Below are positions 1-58,149 of a stretch of DNA of 64,000 nucleotides, piece by piece (position 1 is the stretch's first letter; each line of letters opens with the position of its first letter). The DNA is from Dendrolimus kikuchii (Eukaryota > Arthropoda > Insecta > Lepidoptera > Lasiocampidae). A program made the translations under genes and the position numbers. The notes under the pieces are model-generated. The model searched no databases and had not been told where the DNA came from. It saw only the letters and a list, made by a program, of their open reading frames with translations. The stretch is from positions 1,364,001 through 1,428,000 of the forward strand of contig CM034412.1 in NCBI GenBank assembly GCA_019925095.2, written 5' to 3'.

Positions 1-616
1 TACTCCTACAACCCCTATGGTCCAGAGATCTTCTGTTATTTTAATAAACATAACCTCGCCTATTTTTTCACTAATATTGCATGTTTAAGTTAAACAATCT
101 TTTTAAACTCAAAAAGAAAGCCAGTAAAAAACAGTGTCTATCGTCAAAAAATGAAGAAAAAACACAACAGAACACATTTACACACACTACAACAGTAACC
201 ATGAAAATGTTCAAAATGACGGTCAATAAAGACGAAATTATAAATCGTGTGTATAAAATAAATAGTAAACAGTGAAGAATCGGTTCTGGCACTCACCGGC
301 CGCTGGCGCGGCAAGCTCGCTTCGCTCGCTCGGCTCATGCACTTTGGTCTGAAGCTAACCTAACCTAAATCACTGTTCTAGTCACTGGTCGCGACCTTTC
401 ACCACCTATCACAATAATATTAGTAAAAAAATAAGTATATATATATATAGTGGGGTTATATGTTTACCAAAAATAAATATTTCAAAAACTCCGGACCCTG
501 GGGGTTGCAGAAAGGGTAAATATTCCTTCCCCCCTACCCACTATTTAAAATTCGTGCACCGGATAGTTGAGTAACAGCCGAATTTTGTTCTCTTATCAGT
601 TTTCTAACCTTTCCAG
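1..616. other. No gene recognised; upstream intron or flank of the RBM34-like gene
   Basis: AT-rich sequence with a short TA run near 436-448 and small reading frames without domain features. The RRM1 exons expected upstream of the exon at 617 are not visible here, so this is probably intron. It ends in a pyrimidine-rich stretch and CCAG acceptor at 611-616. Confidence 0.4.
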
Positions 617-830
617 GCTCTTGTAGAAAATAATACAGTTTTAGAAGAGAATCACCTTAGAGTAACTCGCAGTGAGTCTACAGGCGCTGAACATGATCCA
701 CGGCAAGCAATATTTGTGGGCAACCTACCGTTCGCAATCGAGGATGATACCCTTCGGGCAAAGTTCGAGAAATGCGGACAAATCGAGTCTGTGCGGATTA
801 TACGAGACAAGAAAACCAATGCAGGAAAAG
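617..830 (+). CDS. RBM34: RBM34-like exon: linker and first half of RRM2
   Basis: Starts after a TTTCCAG acceptor and ends before GTATAATG, leaving a one-base overhang. It encodes 71 residues plus one base. A charged linker is followed by RNP2 (IFVGNLPF, nt 710-733), the acidic helix FAIEDDTLRAKFEKCG and strand IESVRIIRD. The final NAGKG runs into RNP1 across the intron. Confidence 0.87.
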
Positions 831-1679
831 GTATAATGTGTTTTTAGTTTGATATAATCATGTACTCCTACTATATTATAATATGTAATAAGTAATAACA
901 GCTCGTAAATGTCCCACTGCTGGGCTCGGGCCTCCCACTATAGGGGAATGGACAGTATACCCGCCACGCTTGTCCAAGGCAGCTTGGCAGGTTTGACACA
1001 TCGCTGATCTCGATGTGCAGGTTGCATCACGATGTTTTCCTTCACCATTATTAGCACGTGGTAATTGTAACAATATGCACATTAGGTCAGAAAAATGCCC
1101 AAGCGGTGCATGCGTTCTGGCCAGGATCGACCAGGATCGAACCCGCGCCCTTTGAGCCCGGGACGCGTGCGCTAGCCATTACGCTACCACGACTACTAAT
1201 TATATATCACTCAAGCGGCGCAAATATGTAACCCTCAGTGAGAGTTATATGTTTGTGCTGTTTGCTGTTGATACGCTTGGACTGTGGGGTCTTGAGGCCA
1301 TGAGCCTCTACCAAAATTTATCGAAACGACTCATTGACTCTTGGGGTGATCAGAGGGTTGGTGCTTACCTCGGCCAACGGATCAGTATGGCGATCCAGCG
1401 AGGAAACGTAGCCAGCCTTCTGGGCACCTTACCCATAGAAGACTGTGATCTAGGCTCAGCATTCTACTTATAGTCTTGGGGGACTATGAGTAGAATACAA
1501 TACATATAAGTTAAGTTTTCTTGCATTGTATTCAATTATATGTAATTAAATACTAATAATAAAAATAACAAAAAAGATTATATATATATATATGTGAGAA
1601 TCTATGGAATAGATGGTGGCTATATAAGGTGTACTCGAGGTGTGAGAGAAATTAAACTAGGTTTTATATTTTTATATAT

Positions 1680-1711
<32 letters not shown>

Positions 1712-4700
1712 TACATACGTTAAATTTCACGTACGGGCGGATGTGTTACTCAAGACAACCGATCAGTCGCAATTCACGGGTCAGACTGACGAACGCGCGT
1801 AGTATTTGCCCGAATGCGAAAACTGCTGACAAAGCGATTTGTGTCGCCACATATATAACATAATTAATATTAATATATATATAATATTATAAACGCGAAA
1901 GTTTCTAAGAATAGATGTTTGTTTCTCATGTAAGAGTACAGAAACTACTGAATGGATTTTGATGAAACTTTACAATAATATATCTTACATATCATAATAA
2001 TTTAATCATATTTAATCTTTAGGTATAGTGTGAATTATCGAATATATAACGATTTTTCATCACCATGCGGGTAAAACCGTGGGGAGCAGCTAGTATTTAA
2101 TAGTTTAGAATCATGACAATGTCCATTGCGGGCGCGATGCTATGGCCGGGGTAAAGGGTTGTGGAAGAAGGAATCAAGGGAAGAGTAACTTACTTCGCCT
2201 CCTGTCCACTGCCACACTCCAACATAGAAATCCTCCAATGGTTCCAGAGTACCATATTAAAGTCAATAATAAAGACACCCTGGTTCACAATCAATGCCGA
2301 TGCCTTTGGTGTTGCAAATGTCCATAGGCGATGGTAACCGCTTTCCATCAGGGTCTGTCTGTCTGCTGAACTTGTGCAATAAAAAAAAAATCCCCATTAT
2401 CTAAAACACACATTGAGTCTTCAGTTCAATGTATTTCCCATACTTTCAGGCTTTGGTTACGTAAATTTCGCATCAAAAGATGGAGTGGAATTGGCCCTGG
2501 CTCTATCCGAAGAAGAGCTCACGATCAAAAACAGGATACTGAGGGTCAAGAGATGCACTCAAGTCACACACAAACAGTCACAGAGACAGACAAATCCAAA
2601 ATGGGGCCCCAAAACAGAGGAGAGAGGCGCATTCAGGAGGCTAATGCACAAGAGGAAGTATCAGGTATGTTGGTACTCTATATATGAGAGAGGGAGAGGG
2701 TGGAGGGGGGGGGAGATATATAACACTTGATTGCACACCAAAATATACAATTACAAAAACAGTCCATATTTACAATATTTTCTAGGCAATACAATGGGCA
2801 GCTTTATCGCTCGAAGTGATCTCTTCCAGGCAACCTAAACGAGAGAGATTTGAATCAGGCGATACAGGTGGTGCAGAAAAAAGGCAATAGATACATAAAA
2901 ATTCCAACTAATTTAATAAATAAATATATACATAGTACATACATACATAACTTCACGCCAGTTCCTTTGCGGAGTAGGCACGAACAGCAGAGCGCCATTC
3001 AGGCTTGTTCTTACACACCTCACTCGCTTCTTTGACATTCATAGCTCTTGTCATGCACGCTCGTCTGTTCTTAAGGCTCCTGACTATATACATAGTGATA
3101 TATATATATATATATATCATTATATATATATATATAGTGGAAGTCGTGGAAGGCCACGACACACCTTCCATGATCAAATTGATCGTGTACTAGCAGAAGG
3201 TGATGTCAGGAGCCTTAAGAACAGACGAGCGTGCATGACAAGAGTTATGAATGTCAAAGAGGCAAGTGAGGTGTGTAAGAATAAGCCTAAATGGCACTCT
3301 GTTGTTCGTGCCTACCCCGCGAGGGAACTGGCGTGAAGTTATGTATGTATGTATGTATGTATATCACTATGTAAGCGTGGGGTGATTTTCAGGATATTAT
3401 CGAAATAACCCTTCTACTGATATCTGTTCATAAAATATTTATAACTATTGATACCATGCACCACACGCTTTTTTTACAATAAAATCCTTTTTTCTTACAT
3501 TATTTTTAATTCACATTTTAAATAATTATATTTCTTAATATATATGACGACTAAACAGGTTAGTCATTACAATACATTATATGCCAATTTCGAGACGAGC
3601 TCAAGACAGTATGGATGCGCATCTTTTTCTAAAGATAGCCGCAGAGCCATCGCTTCGCGCTTCTGTGGGCATCTTCTTTGTCATCATGTTCTTGTGCTTT
3701 TTGTTTCTTTTTTTTTTCTAATGTTTTGTGTCGACTGTTTGTGTGAGGAGGAAATTGGCTTCGATATTCTGTGAGAGCGTGTTATCACACAGATTGAGCC
3801 GACCCAACAAACTGATTAAGAAATTGAACAACACACAAAGTAATCGTAATATGAACAAAACATTAATATAAGATTTGAATGTTGCCATCAATTAATCAAT
3901 CTATCCGTGCAGGAACGGAGAAAGAATACAATTTGCTACAGCCGAGCGGCCTGTCGTAAGAGGCGATTTAACAACCCACAGCCAGGTGGTAGGGCGTTTG
4001 CCCGACTGGATGGCTACCACCCCTGGTCTAAAGTATGTCGCCATAACAACCTTGAGTTGTGTTCCGGCATTAGTGACCACCAGGTTCCAGTCTCCCTTAA
4101 GAGTCTTTTGGTGATGCAAATGTCCATAGGCGATGGTAACCGCTTTCCATCAAGTGGTCTGCCTGTCTGATCTCCTGCAATAAAAAAAAATGAATATGAT
4201 GTATTTTTTTTTCAGGATGGAAATGGTGATGGTCCTCCAAATAAGAGGCCAAACAACCTAAACCAGCCTTCGAAAGAGAAGAAACCACGTAAAGAATTTG
4301 TCGGCATGACAGCTGAGAAGAAAAAGGTATGGATTTTAAACCTGTATAGTTTTATTATTACAAATATAATAAATTCTTGGTATTTTAGTGGCTAGCGCAT
4401 CAGTCTTCGGAAGCATGAAACGCTTATGAATTTGTAGTGGAACACTTCCAAGCTAATAGATGGCGCTGTGCAATAATTGAGGTCGCAAACGATTCCTGCC
4501 TGATACGTACAAAGAATTTATACAAATTTCCTACAATGATTTTTTTTTATTGCAGGAGATCAGCAGACAGACAGACGGCCCACTTGGTGGAAAGCGGTTA
4601 CCATCGCCTATGGACATTTGCAACACCAAAGTTGCTACAAATGCACTGCTGCTCTCTTAAGGGAGACTGGAACCTGCTCACTAATGACGGAACACAACTC

Positions 4701-5794
4701 AAGGTTGTTATGGCGACATACTTTAGACCAGGCATGGTAGCCATCCAGTCGGGCAAATGCCCTACCACCTGGCTGTGGGTTGTGTAGTCGCCTCTTACGC
4801 CAGGCCGCCCCAACGCAGCAAATTGTATTCTTTCTCCGTTCCTGCACGGATGAATGATAGACGGGCCTCGGCCTGCGAGGAACAACATTAGCCTCGCTGG
4901 AAGATCTTCCTCTGAGACGGAGGAGCATTCCATCTCACTCCTTTTCACCCTGTACAGGAGATCCCTAAAATGTTTTCTGGCTGAATGTGCATATTGTTAC
5001 TATTAACTACCTGTTCATGGTGAAAGAAAACATTGTGATGAATCCTGCACATCGAGATAATTAACATTTGAAACCCTCTAATCTGGCTTGAACAAGCGTG
5101 ACGCGTATAAGGTATTCCTTTAAAAATGGGAAGAATTAAGCAATCTTTCTGGCCTAATGTGTATATTGTTATAATTACCGTTTACTGACAGCAAAGAAAC
5201 ATGCGTAACCATTTATATTGAATTTTTGGATCTGTGAAATCCGGCAATCTACCATAGATGGATAAATATAGCGAGTCTGTACCTCTATACAATGAAGGCT
5301 GGAATCTAGCAGTGAAACAGTACCGAGTTGATATAGTTGATCATAAAGTCATTATCCATGCAGGAATGGAGAAAGAATACAATTTCCTGCGTTGGGGCGG
5401 CCTGTCGTAAGAGGCGACTAAACAACCCACAGCCAGGTGGTAGGACATGTGCCCGACTGGATGTCTACCACCCCTAGTCTAGAGTAAGTCGCTATAACAA
5501 CCTTGAGTTGTGTTCCGGCATTAGTGACCAGGTTCCAGTCTCCCTTAAGAGAGCAGCAGCGCATTTGTAGCACCTTTGGTGTTGCAAATGTACATAGGCA
5601 ATTGTAACCGCTTTCCATCAAGTGGGCCGTCTGCCTGTCTGCTGATCTCCTGCAATAAAAAAAAGTGCCATCTATTGTACAGTTTTGTAATTTCACTCTT
5701 TCTAACAAAAGGGTTGTCTTTTTTTCAGAAACGCAAATTCGACAAAGGTCAAAAGAAAAGGAAGGTTCTCAGTCAAATTTTAACTAATAAGTGA
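617..5794 (+). CDS. RBM34: RBM34-like (Nop12 family) RNA-binding protein, 3' part of gene, four exons
   Basis: Exons 617-830, 2450-2664, 4216-4326 and 5729-5794 join in frame with GT/AG junctions and end in TGA. Together they encode about 201 residues. The first two carry a complete second RRM: RNP2 is IFVGNLPF, and RNP1, GKGFGYVNF, is split by the first intron. After the RRM comes a basic tail with KPRKEFVGMTAEKKK and KGQKKRKV, like the lysine-rich C-termini of RBM34 and yeast Nop12. Family members are nucleolar and linked to pre-60S ribosome assembly; that role is inferred from family, not seen here. The N-terminus and RRM1 lie before the window. Introns hold retroposon and LINE fragments but every exon is intact. 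The gene converges with the ABC transporter gene. The RRM call is firm; the RBM34 name is less so, because only half the protein is present. Confidence 0.8.
896..1192 (-). mobile_element. tRNA-headed SINE, family 1, near complete
   Basis: Read on the - strand it begins with a tRNA-like head: TAGCGTAATGG fits an A box and GGTTCGATCC a B box. The body ends near a stretch reading GCAGTGGGACATTTACGAGC. A short tandem doubling of the GATCGACCAG piece is near 1120-1140. It matches copies at 13508-13796, 37560-37733, 41037-41290 and 63835-64000. Confidence 0.85.
1213..1473 (+). pseudogene. C-terminal fragment of a non-LTR retrotransposon polyprotein (family Q)
   Basis: An open frame reads KRRKYVTLSESYMFVLFAVD, then W-G, GDQRVGAYLGQRISMAIQRG and LGTLP, and ends in TAG. 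The same C-terminal domain is at 13870-14228, 54430-54965 and, reversed, at 57820-58145. In those copies it follows a [12 protein letters not shown] segment found at the C-end of some non-LTR retrotransposons. The 5' end here is cut off beside the SINE at 896-1192. Confidence 0.7.
1681..1711. repeat. (TA)n microsatellite
   Basis: An uninterrupted TA run; another short one is at about 1577-1592. Confidence 0.8.
1905..2100 (+). repeat. CTAG-type short interspersed element fragment (family S)
   Basis: Contains the run ACTACTGAATGGATTTTGAT and ends GGGAGCAGCTAGTATTTA. This layout, an ACTACTGAACCGATTT-like core ending in a GCTAGT terminus, recurs at 26196-26435, 43788-43995, 51773-51925 and 53166-53608. 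No coding capacity is visible. Confidence 0.5.
2120..2393 (-). mobile_element. Family A retroposon, diverged or chimeric copy
   Basis: The 3' 120 bp (TTGGTGTTGCAAATGTCCAT through GTGCAATAAAAAAAAAA) is typical family A. The part before about 2270 differs from other copies and may be a variant 5' region. Strand here means the sequence whose poly-A reads on the + strand; I record all such copies as -. Confidence 0.65.
2450..2664 (+). CDS. RBM34: RBM34-like exon: second half of RRM2 and basic region
   Basis: Follows a TACTTTCAG acceptor and ends in CAG before GTATGT. It completes RNP1 (GFGYVNF), then SKDGVELALALSEEELTIK and the last RRM strand ILRVKR. A basic segment follows, with GPKTEERGAFRRLMHKRKYQ. 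It ends in phase 0, so it joins 4216 directly. Confidence 0.87.
2786..2840 (-). repeat. LINE 3'-tail fragment
   Basis: The reverse complement matches 11140-11190 closely, sharing TTGCCTGGAAGAGATC and the GCGATAA motif. A shorter piece is at 12455-12490. This explains an otherwise tempting extra exon here. Confidence 0.6.
2937..3084 (-). mobile_element. RTE/CR1-like LINE tail (family T), with target-site duplication
   Basis: 148-bp 5'-truncated tail. TATATACATAGT occurs at 2925-2936 and again at 3085-3096, a perfect 12-bp duplication. The - strand ends in the TGGCGTGAAGTTATGTATG tail. It faces the copy at 3136-3362 head to head. Confidence 0.87.
3136..3362 (+). mobile_element. RTE/CR1-like LINE tail (family T)
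   Basis: Encodes the family C-terminal peptide HDQIDRVLAEGDVRSLKNRR through KPKWHSVVRAYPARELA and ends in (TATG)n. Lies about 50 bp from an inverted copy, across a TA-rich spacer. Confidence 0.85.
3757..3815 (+). repeat. Fragment of repeat family N
   Basis: The stretch GATATTCTGTGAGAGCGTG and the following CACACAGATTGAGCCG match 54148-54185 and the reversed copy at 27608-27722. No coding frame is recognised. Confidence 0.5.
3905..4189 (-). mobile_element. Family A retroposon
   Basis: Near full length, from CGTGCAGGAACGGAGAAAGA to GCAATAAAAAAAAA. It has a small indel in the GTCTCCCTTAAGAG region. It sits just 26 bp before an RBM34-like exon, very close to the acceptor. Confidence 0.87.
4216..4326 (+). 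CDS. RBM34: RBM34-like exon: basic C-terminal region
   Basis: 37 codons, phase 0 at both ends, between TTTTTTTTCAG and GTATGG. It encodes DGNGDGPPNKRPNN, then KEKKPRKEFVGMTAEKKK. Lysine-rich, with no folded domain evident; likely a nucleolar-targeting or RNA-contact tail. Confidence 0.82.
4431..4940 (-). mobile_element. Family H repeat, split by a family A insertion
   Basis: Two halves, 4431-4533 and 4858-4940, match the uninterrupted copies at 18877-19084 and 45791-46003 in reverse. The landmarks are AGATGGCGCTGTGCAATAAT and GCTGGAAGATCTTCC. The family A copy lies between them. Confidence 0.75.
4536..4852 (+). mobile_element. Family A retroposon nested in family H
   Basis: Full-length copy starting in a T-stretch (its A tail reversed) and ending CGTTCCTGCACGGAT. 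AATGAT lies on both sides, a possible short target duplication. On the transcript sense the tail is on the - strand. Confidence 0.85.
4990..5190 (+). repeat. Degenerate SINE family 1 fragments
   Basis: Pieces such as GGTGAAAGAAAACATTGTGATG and CTGCACATCGAGATAA match the SINE 1 body. A partial second pass follows near 5140. It is heavily diverged, so the boundaries are approximate. Confidence 0.5.
5361..5664 (-). mobile_element. Family A retroposon
   Basis: Near full length, ending CTGCAATAAAAAAAA, 65 bp before the last RBM34-like exon. Confidence 0.87.
5729..5794 (+). CDS. RBM34: RBM34-like terminal exon and stop
   Basis: Begins after TTTTTTCAG and encodes KRKFDKGQKKRKVLSQILTN and a last lysine before TGA. 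It continues the lysine-rich tail in phase 0. A polyadenylation signal follows 34 bp later. Confidence 0.82.
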   Translation, partial: KRKFDKGQKKRKVLSQILTNK

Positions 5795-5827
5795 TAATCA
5801 TGTCAACCAGTGATGTTGTTTTTTAAA

Positions 5828-5833
5828 AATAAA
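5828..5833 (+). terminator. Candidate polyadenylation signal of the RBM34-like gene
   Basis: AATAAA 34 bp after the stop codon, with T-rich sequence downstream. Confidence 0.55.
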
Positions 5834-6089
5834 TTTTACTCCTTCTAAGTTTTGTAATTATTTTGAACCACATGCAGATATTCAAAACTATATTTTAAAA
5901 TTTTCAGCGTACACAGTCGTGTTGAGTATTTGTCAGACTGAAAACCCATAAGTTTAGTTTTGTTTAGGGATTTTTACTTATTACATTCTAATTTTGGTAC
6001 TATGAAATGCAAAATTCTGAAAAAAATTACATGTAGAATTTAATAATACTTTCAACAATTAATAAATTAGTTTGACAAGATCTCTGATG

Positions 6090-6365
6090 CCCGGTTTCTG
6101 AGGTTACCAGTTATGACTTCAATAACAATTGATTCAATAAAGTTATATAATAGATAAACTTAGTTTAACTGTTAACCTATAACTAGTACCAAAACTCGAC
6201 ACTAGATGGATCTATTTACGAAAGAATATCTAATATTGGTTAGTTAAGTTGAACCTAGTTTAACTAACGTACGATGGTGTGTTCAAAAACGCAATTTTAT
6301 AAGTTATTGAACTGATAGCCCTTACGAATAGATAAACTGCCGTTAAAAATACCTCAGAAACCGGG
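6090..6365. mobile_element. Short TIR element (MITE), unclassified
   Basis: CCCGGTTTCTGAGGT at 6090-6104 and its exact reverse complement at 6351-6365 bound 276 bp of non-coding sequence. The target-site duplication is unclear, so the superfamily is not assigned. Confidence 0.7.
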
Positions 6366-9300
6366 TATGAGCAGTTTTTGTGATATTGCGTATTTTAAAT
6401 TAAATACTTGTTTAGGATTTCATAGTTGAGTGATAAGAAAACTCAATTTACATAGCTTCTACAGAAGGCCAATGTGCATGGTCTGAGACGAATCTAATCA
6501 ATTTATTTATTACCGTTGCCGAGGGGATAATGAAGTAAAACGCTTAAATATTTGGTATATTTATTGTATAGTTGTCATTACAAAAATGTCAATGTAAGCA
6601 AAGATAATCACAGTTTGACACTTGAACGCTATCTAATAAAAAGAAATAGCATATCAATCACATGAATTCGTTGTAGATCATCAAAATCGACATAGTAGTT
6701 TATTTGAAACGTATTCATGTAATTATATCCTATACGCAGGGAGAACTCATATTTGCATATCTTTTAGGCAGTCTGAGACTTTTAGGACTGTTAGGAAATT
6801 TGATATATTTTCATGTGTATTTTTTTTTTGTTATATTCCAAAATGTTTCATACACAATCTTTTGATAAGTAATGTCGTGTTATTTATTTTCAATGTTAAA
6901 TAATCTCAGTTTATTTTAACATATATTTAAAATATGCAAAAATTTAAATTCTCTCACCAACCAATTAAAATTACATTAAACCACAATTTTTAAAATATTA
7001 AACTTATCTACTGTACAATATTCGATTAAAAACACATCACTTTTTAAAACAGTGTGAACTAAAATATTTAAACTGTTGCCTGATTTTAGATAAAAGATGG
7101 CGCTTATTGCAGCTGTCAAATAAGCGAACGAAACAAAATAAATTAGATTTAATTAAATGAAAACGTAGGGATAAAATACTCCGCAAAACATGTTTGCACG
7201 TATAAAATTGTAGAAGACTATTTTTTAGTCAAATATCTCATTTATGGTATAAAATTTACGTAACATACGATTTCAGAATCTAGGCATCTGTGTTAGTCTG
7301 TCAGGCGTTTGGAAAGGCTGTGGCATGTTTGCCTATTACGTATTTATTTAACGGGTATTCTAAAACTCGAAAGTTCGTAAACAAACACTGGCTAAACATT
7401 AATACGTGCGAAGCTATATTTAAAAAAAATCTGGTTAGTTTATAGCAAACATGCTCATTGTGTGCGCATCCTAAAGGCTCAGAAATAAATATAGTTTTAA
7501 TAATATTCTTTGTAAAGAGAACTATTAAATTTGCCTAAATTTTCCAAATAATTTGTAATATTGAAAAAAAACCATAGTTAGTTTATGGCACCACCTTAAA
7601 CTATGGTAACTTAAAATCAGGTATCTCGATATTAACGTTAAAAAGTTTATATAACAAGTTATCAAGTAATTTTAGGAATGTATTACACCACCTACATTTT
7701 TATTATATTTATAGTCTAGTATATGAATGTTTCATATCCTCTCAAATGTGAATAAATTGAAACAATTAAAATCAAATTTATATATTGTTTTAATAATTAA
7801 AAAGAACTTTTATAACCAAACTGGGATATTTTAAAAATGCCAGATTTAATGGACAATATTTTATTCCATTTTATTATAATAATTATAATTTTGACATGTG
7901 AAAATAATTTTACAAAAACATTAATTTATTTAATTACACTTATGAAACTAATAAATTAACTAAAGAACAACATATAATACAGAATATCCAAACATCTATC
8001 CCCAATTCTTAGAATAAAGACCTTATTATACCGTAAAGAACTTGTTAAATACAAAGCGAAGTCACAATAGCAAAACATATTTCAACAAGATTCTAATAAG
8101 AGGTTTAAGATTACTTCAGACGGCTCATTTCTGTCTTTCAATTTAGGTAGAAAAGGGACAAGAAAGTCGAAAAAATGAAACGAAATTATTCGTTACATCT
8201 TTTATCATAAGTAAGCTATTTAACTTCTTGAAAATATAATATTAGCTTATTTAATCGTTTAAATAAGCAACTAAAGAGACAGACGAAAAATAGCGTATCG
8301 ATTAAACTTGTTATTTTTAGTTTATTTTGCCCAGCTCTATAAGAAATTGAAAGACAAAATGGAATAATATGTGTAATTTCGAATTCATAGCTATAATTGG
8401 AACACATGATTAATCAAATTGTGTTAATTTATATCTTTATTTCTTAAAGCGACTTTGAACCTTATATTAGCCCTGTAATAAATGAATAAGTAATTGAATT
8501 AAATTTGGTATTCAACAATTAAAAAATCGCTTTGTATATGCAATCGCTTCGCTTTTTATGTGACAAGAACTTATAAGAAAGCGTTCGACCAGTCATATTT
8601 GCTAACATCCCTCACACCTTATTAAGTACACGTGTACTTATTAATTATAAATATAAAAGCTACTATGTACATCGCGTCTACCAGTCATTTAGCTAAATGT
8701 AAAATACATAGTCATAGGTGTAAAATATCGTTTGTTCATTGAGCAAATTTCCTTTTTATATAATTAGAATACAATGAATAGTATTACATGATCTAAATTA
8801 GTAGCTGTAGTGTTCTCGTTGTTGAATACTTGTAATCTTGATAGAGTACATATAGGCGATATTATTGAGCTATTACCGCAGACTTATCGTAAGCGATATA
8901 TTTACTTAAATAATTTTATAAATTGCAAAACATTTAAAATATTTTTTTAAGCTTTTAATTTTATTTGTAATAAGAGTCTAGAGATAAGGGTCTTAAAAAA
9001 GTTATAATATCGTTTTAACATTGTGCGCCAAATGTTCCTGTCTCATAATGAAGATATCAGCTTCAGGAGCAAACCTCAAATGACTTAAAAATAATGTTTA
9101 TTTCATATATATACCCAAGAGTACATACCATTTCATACAAATCCTATATAGACAGAGTGAGACAACAACAATAAATGGTTTCGCTTTAATAAGTCGGCGG
9201 TAATTTGTCGTTACGACTTCAAATTCCAATACCTATTTCGTATTAGATTACGTCAAATATAAAGCTATTTTAAAAATTCTTTCAGATTAATCTTAATATA

Positions 9301-9566
9301 TGAGATTTTATCAAAATTGGTTTGTAAAGTATCTTTTACGAAATTAATCTATATACGACATAATTTCATTCTGTTTCAAAACTACATATCCATAATCTGA
9401 ACGTATATATTCATGATATATATACATACAATTAACAGATAAGAAGAAAACGATCTAGAAATAAATAAAACGCATTAAAATAATTAGTCGAAAGTTCATT
9501 TTGATTTGGTTTATAATTTTGTAGAACCTTAAATAAAATATTTTAATGTGTTTGTCAAATTTTAAA
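6366..9566. other. AT-rich intergenic region, no gene recognised
   Basis: About 3.2 kb, very AT-rich and largely free of the repeat families that crowd the transporter introns. Only small reading frames without similarity or composition signals occur. Probably ordinary intergenic DNA between two convergent genes. Confidence 0.5.
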
Positions 9567-9568
9567 TA

Positions 9569-10001
9569 CAGTGTAAACTCCATGTAACGACACTCGATTT
9601 AACAACAAACTCCCTTAAGCGTCGAAATCACTTGGCTTTGGTTGGTTTAACTTGCCTTCCATGCAATGATACACTCTATATAGCATTACACCCACTCTCA
9701 ATAACGACAACAATTAAGTAAAAAGTACCTGATAAGTTGTACTTTTGTCCTTTTATCGCTTTATTATCCCAGACCGTAATAAACTCGACTGTTGGCATCA
9801 TGCAAGCCGAAATTTCTAAGTACTTTCTTTATCACCAAGATGCCTCAATATTGCAAGATATGAATAAAATAAGTTTAAATAAACCACGATTTCTGGTGCA
9901 GTAAAGACAAAAATAATAGATTTCTCTTCATTTAACGACAACTCCCTATAACGCCATAAAATACACAGTCCCTTCAGTGTCGTTATATAGAGTTTACATT
10001 G
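9569..10001. mobile_element. pogo/Tc1-mariner-like MITE with ~30-bp TIRs
   Basis: CAGTGTAAACTCCATGTAAC begins the left TIR, which goes on through GACAC. The right end reads GTGTCGTTATATAGAGTTTA, then CATTG. The arms pair at nearly every position. TA flanks both ends (9567-9568 and 10002-10003), the expected Tc1/mariner duplication. CAG-initial TIRs and the ACTCCCTATAACGCC interior suggest the pogo branch. 433 bp, no transposase. Confidence 0.8.
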
Positions 10002-10240
10002 TATTTAACAAAATACAAATTTTGAATAAAAAGTATATGAAACAAATAGGAAATATAATATTTAATACTTGCATAAATATTTTGTCAAAGATATCATTAC
10101 ACTTTTTACACTTTTTCCGGGTATTTCAAAATTATTGTTCCCTAGTTTTAAAAGTTTTTACAACTGTTAGATATGAGCTATATTTTCCGCTTGATTTTTC
10201 TGCACGTGATAATTTCTTATACATCATATTCTTCTTGTCA

Positions 10241-10246
10241 TTTATT
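10241..10246 (-). terminator. Possible polyadenylation signal of the ABC transporter
   Basis: AATAAA on the - strand about 355 bp after the stop codon; the nearest exact hexamer I see. It could be chance in AT-rich DNA. Confidence 0.3.
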
Positions 10247-10601
10247 TCTATATAAGTATTAATTCAGTCATAATTCTCATGTAAATAAAATATTATGTAT
10301 AAATATAATAGAATATTACACTTATACATAATAAAATATTTTACGATACAAATGAACAAATATATTACATCCATTCAAATTACTTATTTTACATGATTAT
10401 GTCAAAAATTTATGCGTCATAATTAGTACGATTTTGGATATACAAAAAATACTATAATTGCATCAAAGTGTAAAAAAGGCTAAAAAACTAACACGTGCAA
10501 AACAAACTTCTATATAGCGATATATATTATATAACGTAATTACATATAATTATATCTCAATTTTTACAACTCTCCAAATCTTTGGACCATCAAATGGCGT
10601 T

Positions 10602-57662
<47,061 letters not shown>

Positions 57663-57794
57663 CTGAGGGATAAAGTGGAAATAATACATATTAGTTATGA
57701 ACTAGTGGAAGGTTTGTACTTAAGTTGTAGAAGCTAAGCTAAATTGTATATAATATATACAAACATTACATTAAATTGTAAACTAGTACAAGGA

Positions 57795-58145
57795 AAGAAA
57801 CTTAATTGAATTCTACATATAATCCCTTAAGACTATAAGTAGAATGCTGAGCCTAGGTCATCGAAGTCAATGGGTAAGATTCTCAGAAGGCTGGCTACTT
57901 CATTGTATCGCTATATTGATCCGTTGTCCGAGGTAGGAACCAGCCCTTTGATCACCCGAAGAGTCAAAGAATCCTTTTGAAAGACCGTTATAGAGGCTCA
58001 TGGCCTCATGACCCGTATAACTCACCGAAGGTAGCACGTTTGCGCCGCTGAGTGATTCAGCTGTTTCCGCTGCCGAACCGGCTGATCTAGACGTGTTTGG
58101 TAAATAGGATGCGATCAACGTGCCAGGGAGTTAGACTCATTCTGT
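57795..58145 (-). pseudogene. Family Q C-terminal fragment, reversed
   Basis: From about 58118: MIASYLPNTSRSAGSAAETA, HEAMSLYNGLSKGFFDSSGD and QRAGSYLGQRINIAIQ, then a stop. 3' flank GACTATAAGTAGAATGCTGA matches the 1213-1500 copy in reverse. Confidence 0.68.
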
Positions 58146-58149
58146 CAGG

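Noticed and set aside
340..366. Telomeric (TTAGG)n repeat, from CTAACCTAACCTAA
   Set aside because: Only two or three units, inside ordinary sequence; a similar run at 20415 is equally short.
2785..2890. Additional coding exon of the RBM34-like gene
   Set aside because: It ends in a stop, is made of a reverse LINE tail also present at 11140, and exon 2450-2664 already joins 4216-4326 in phase.
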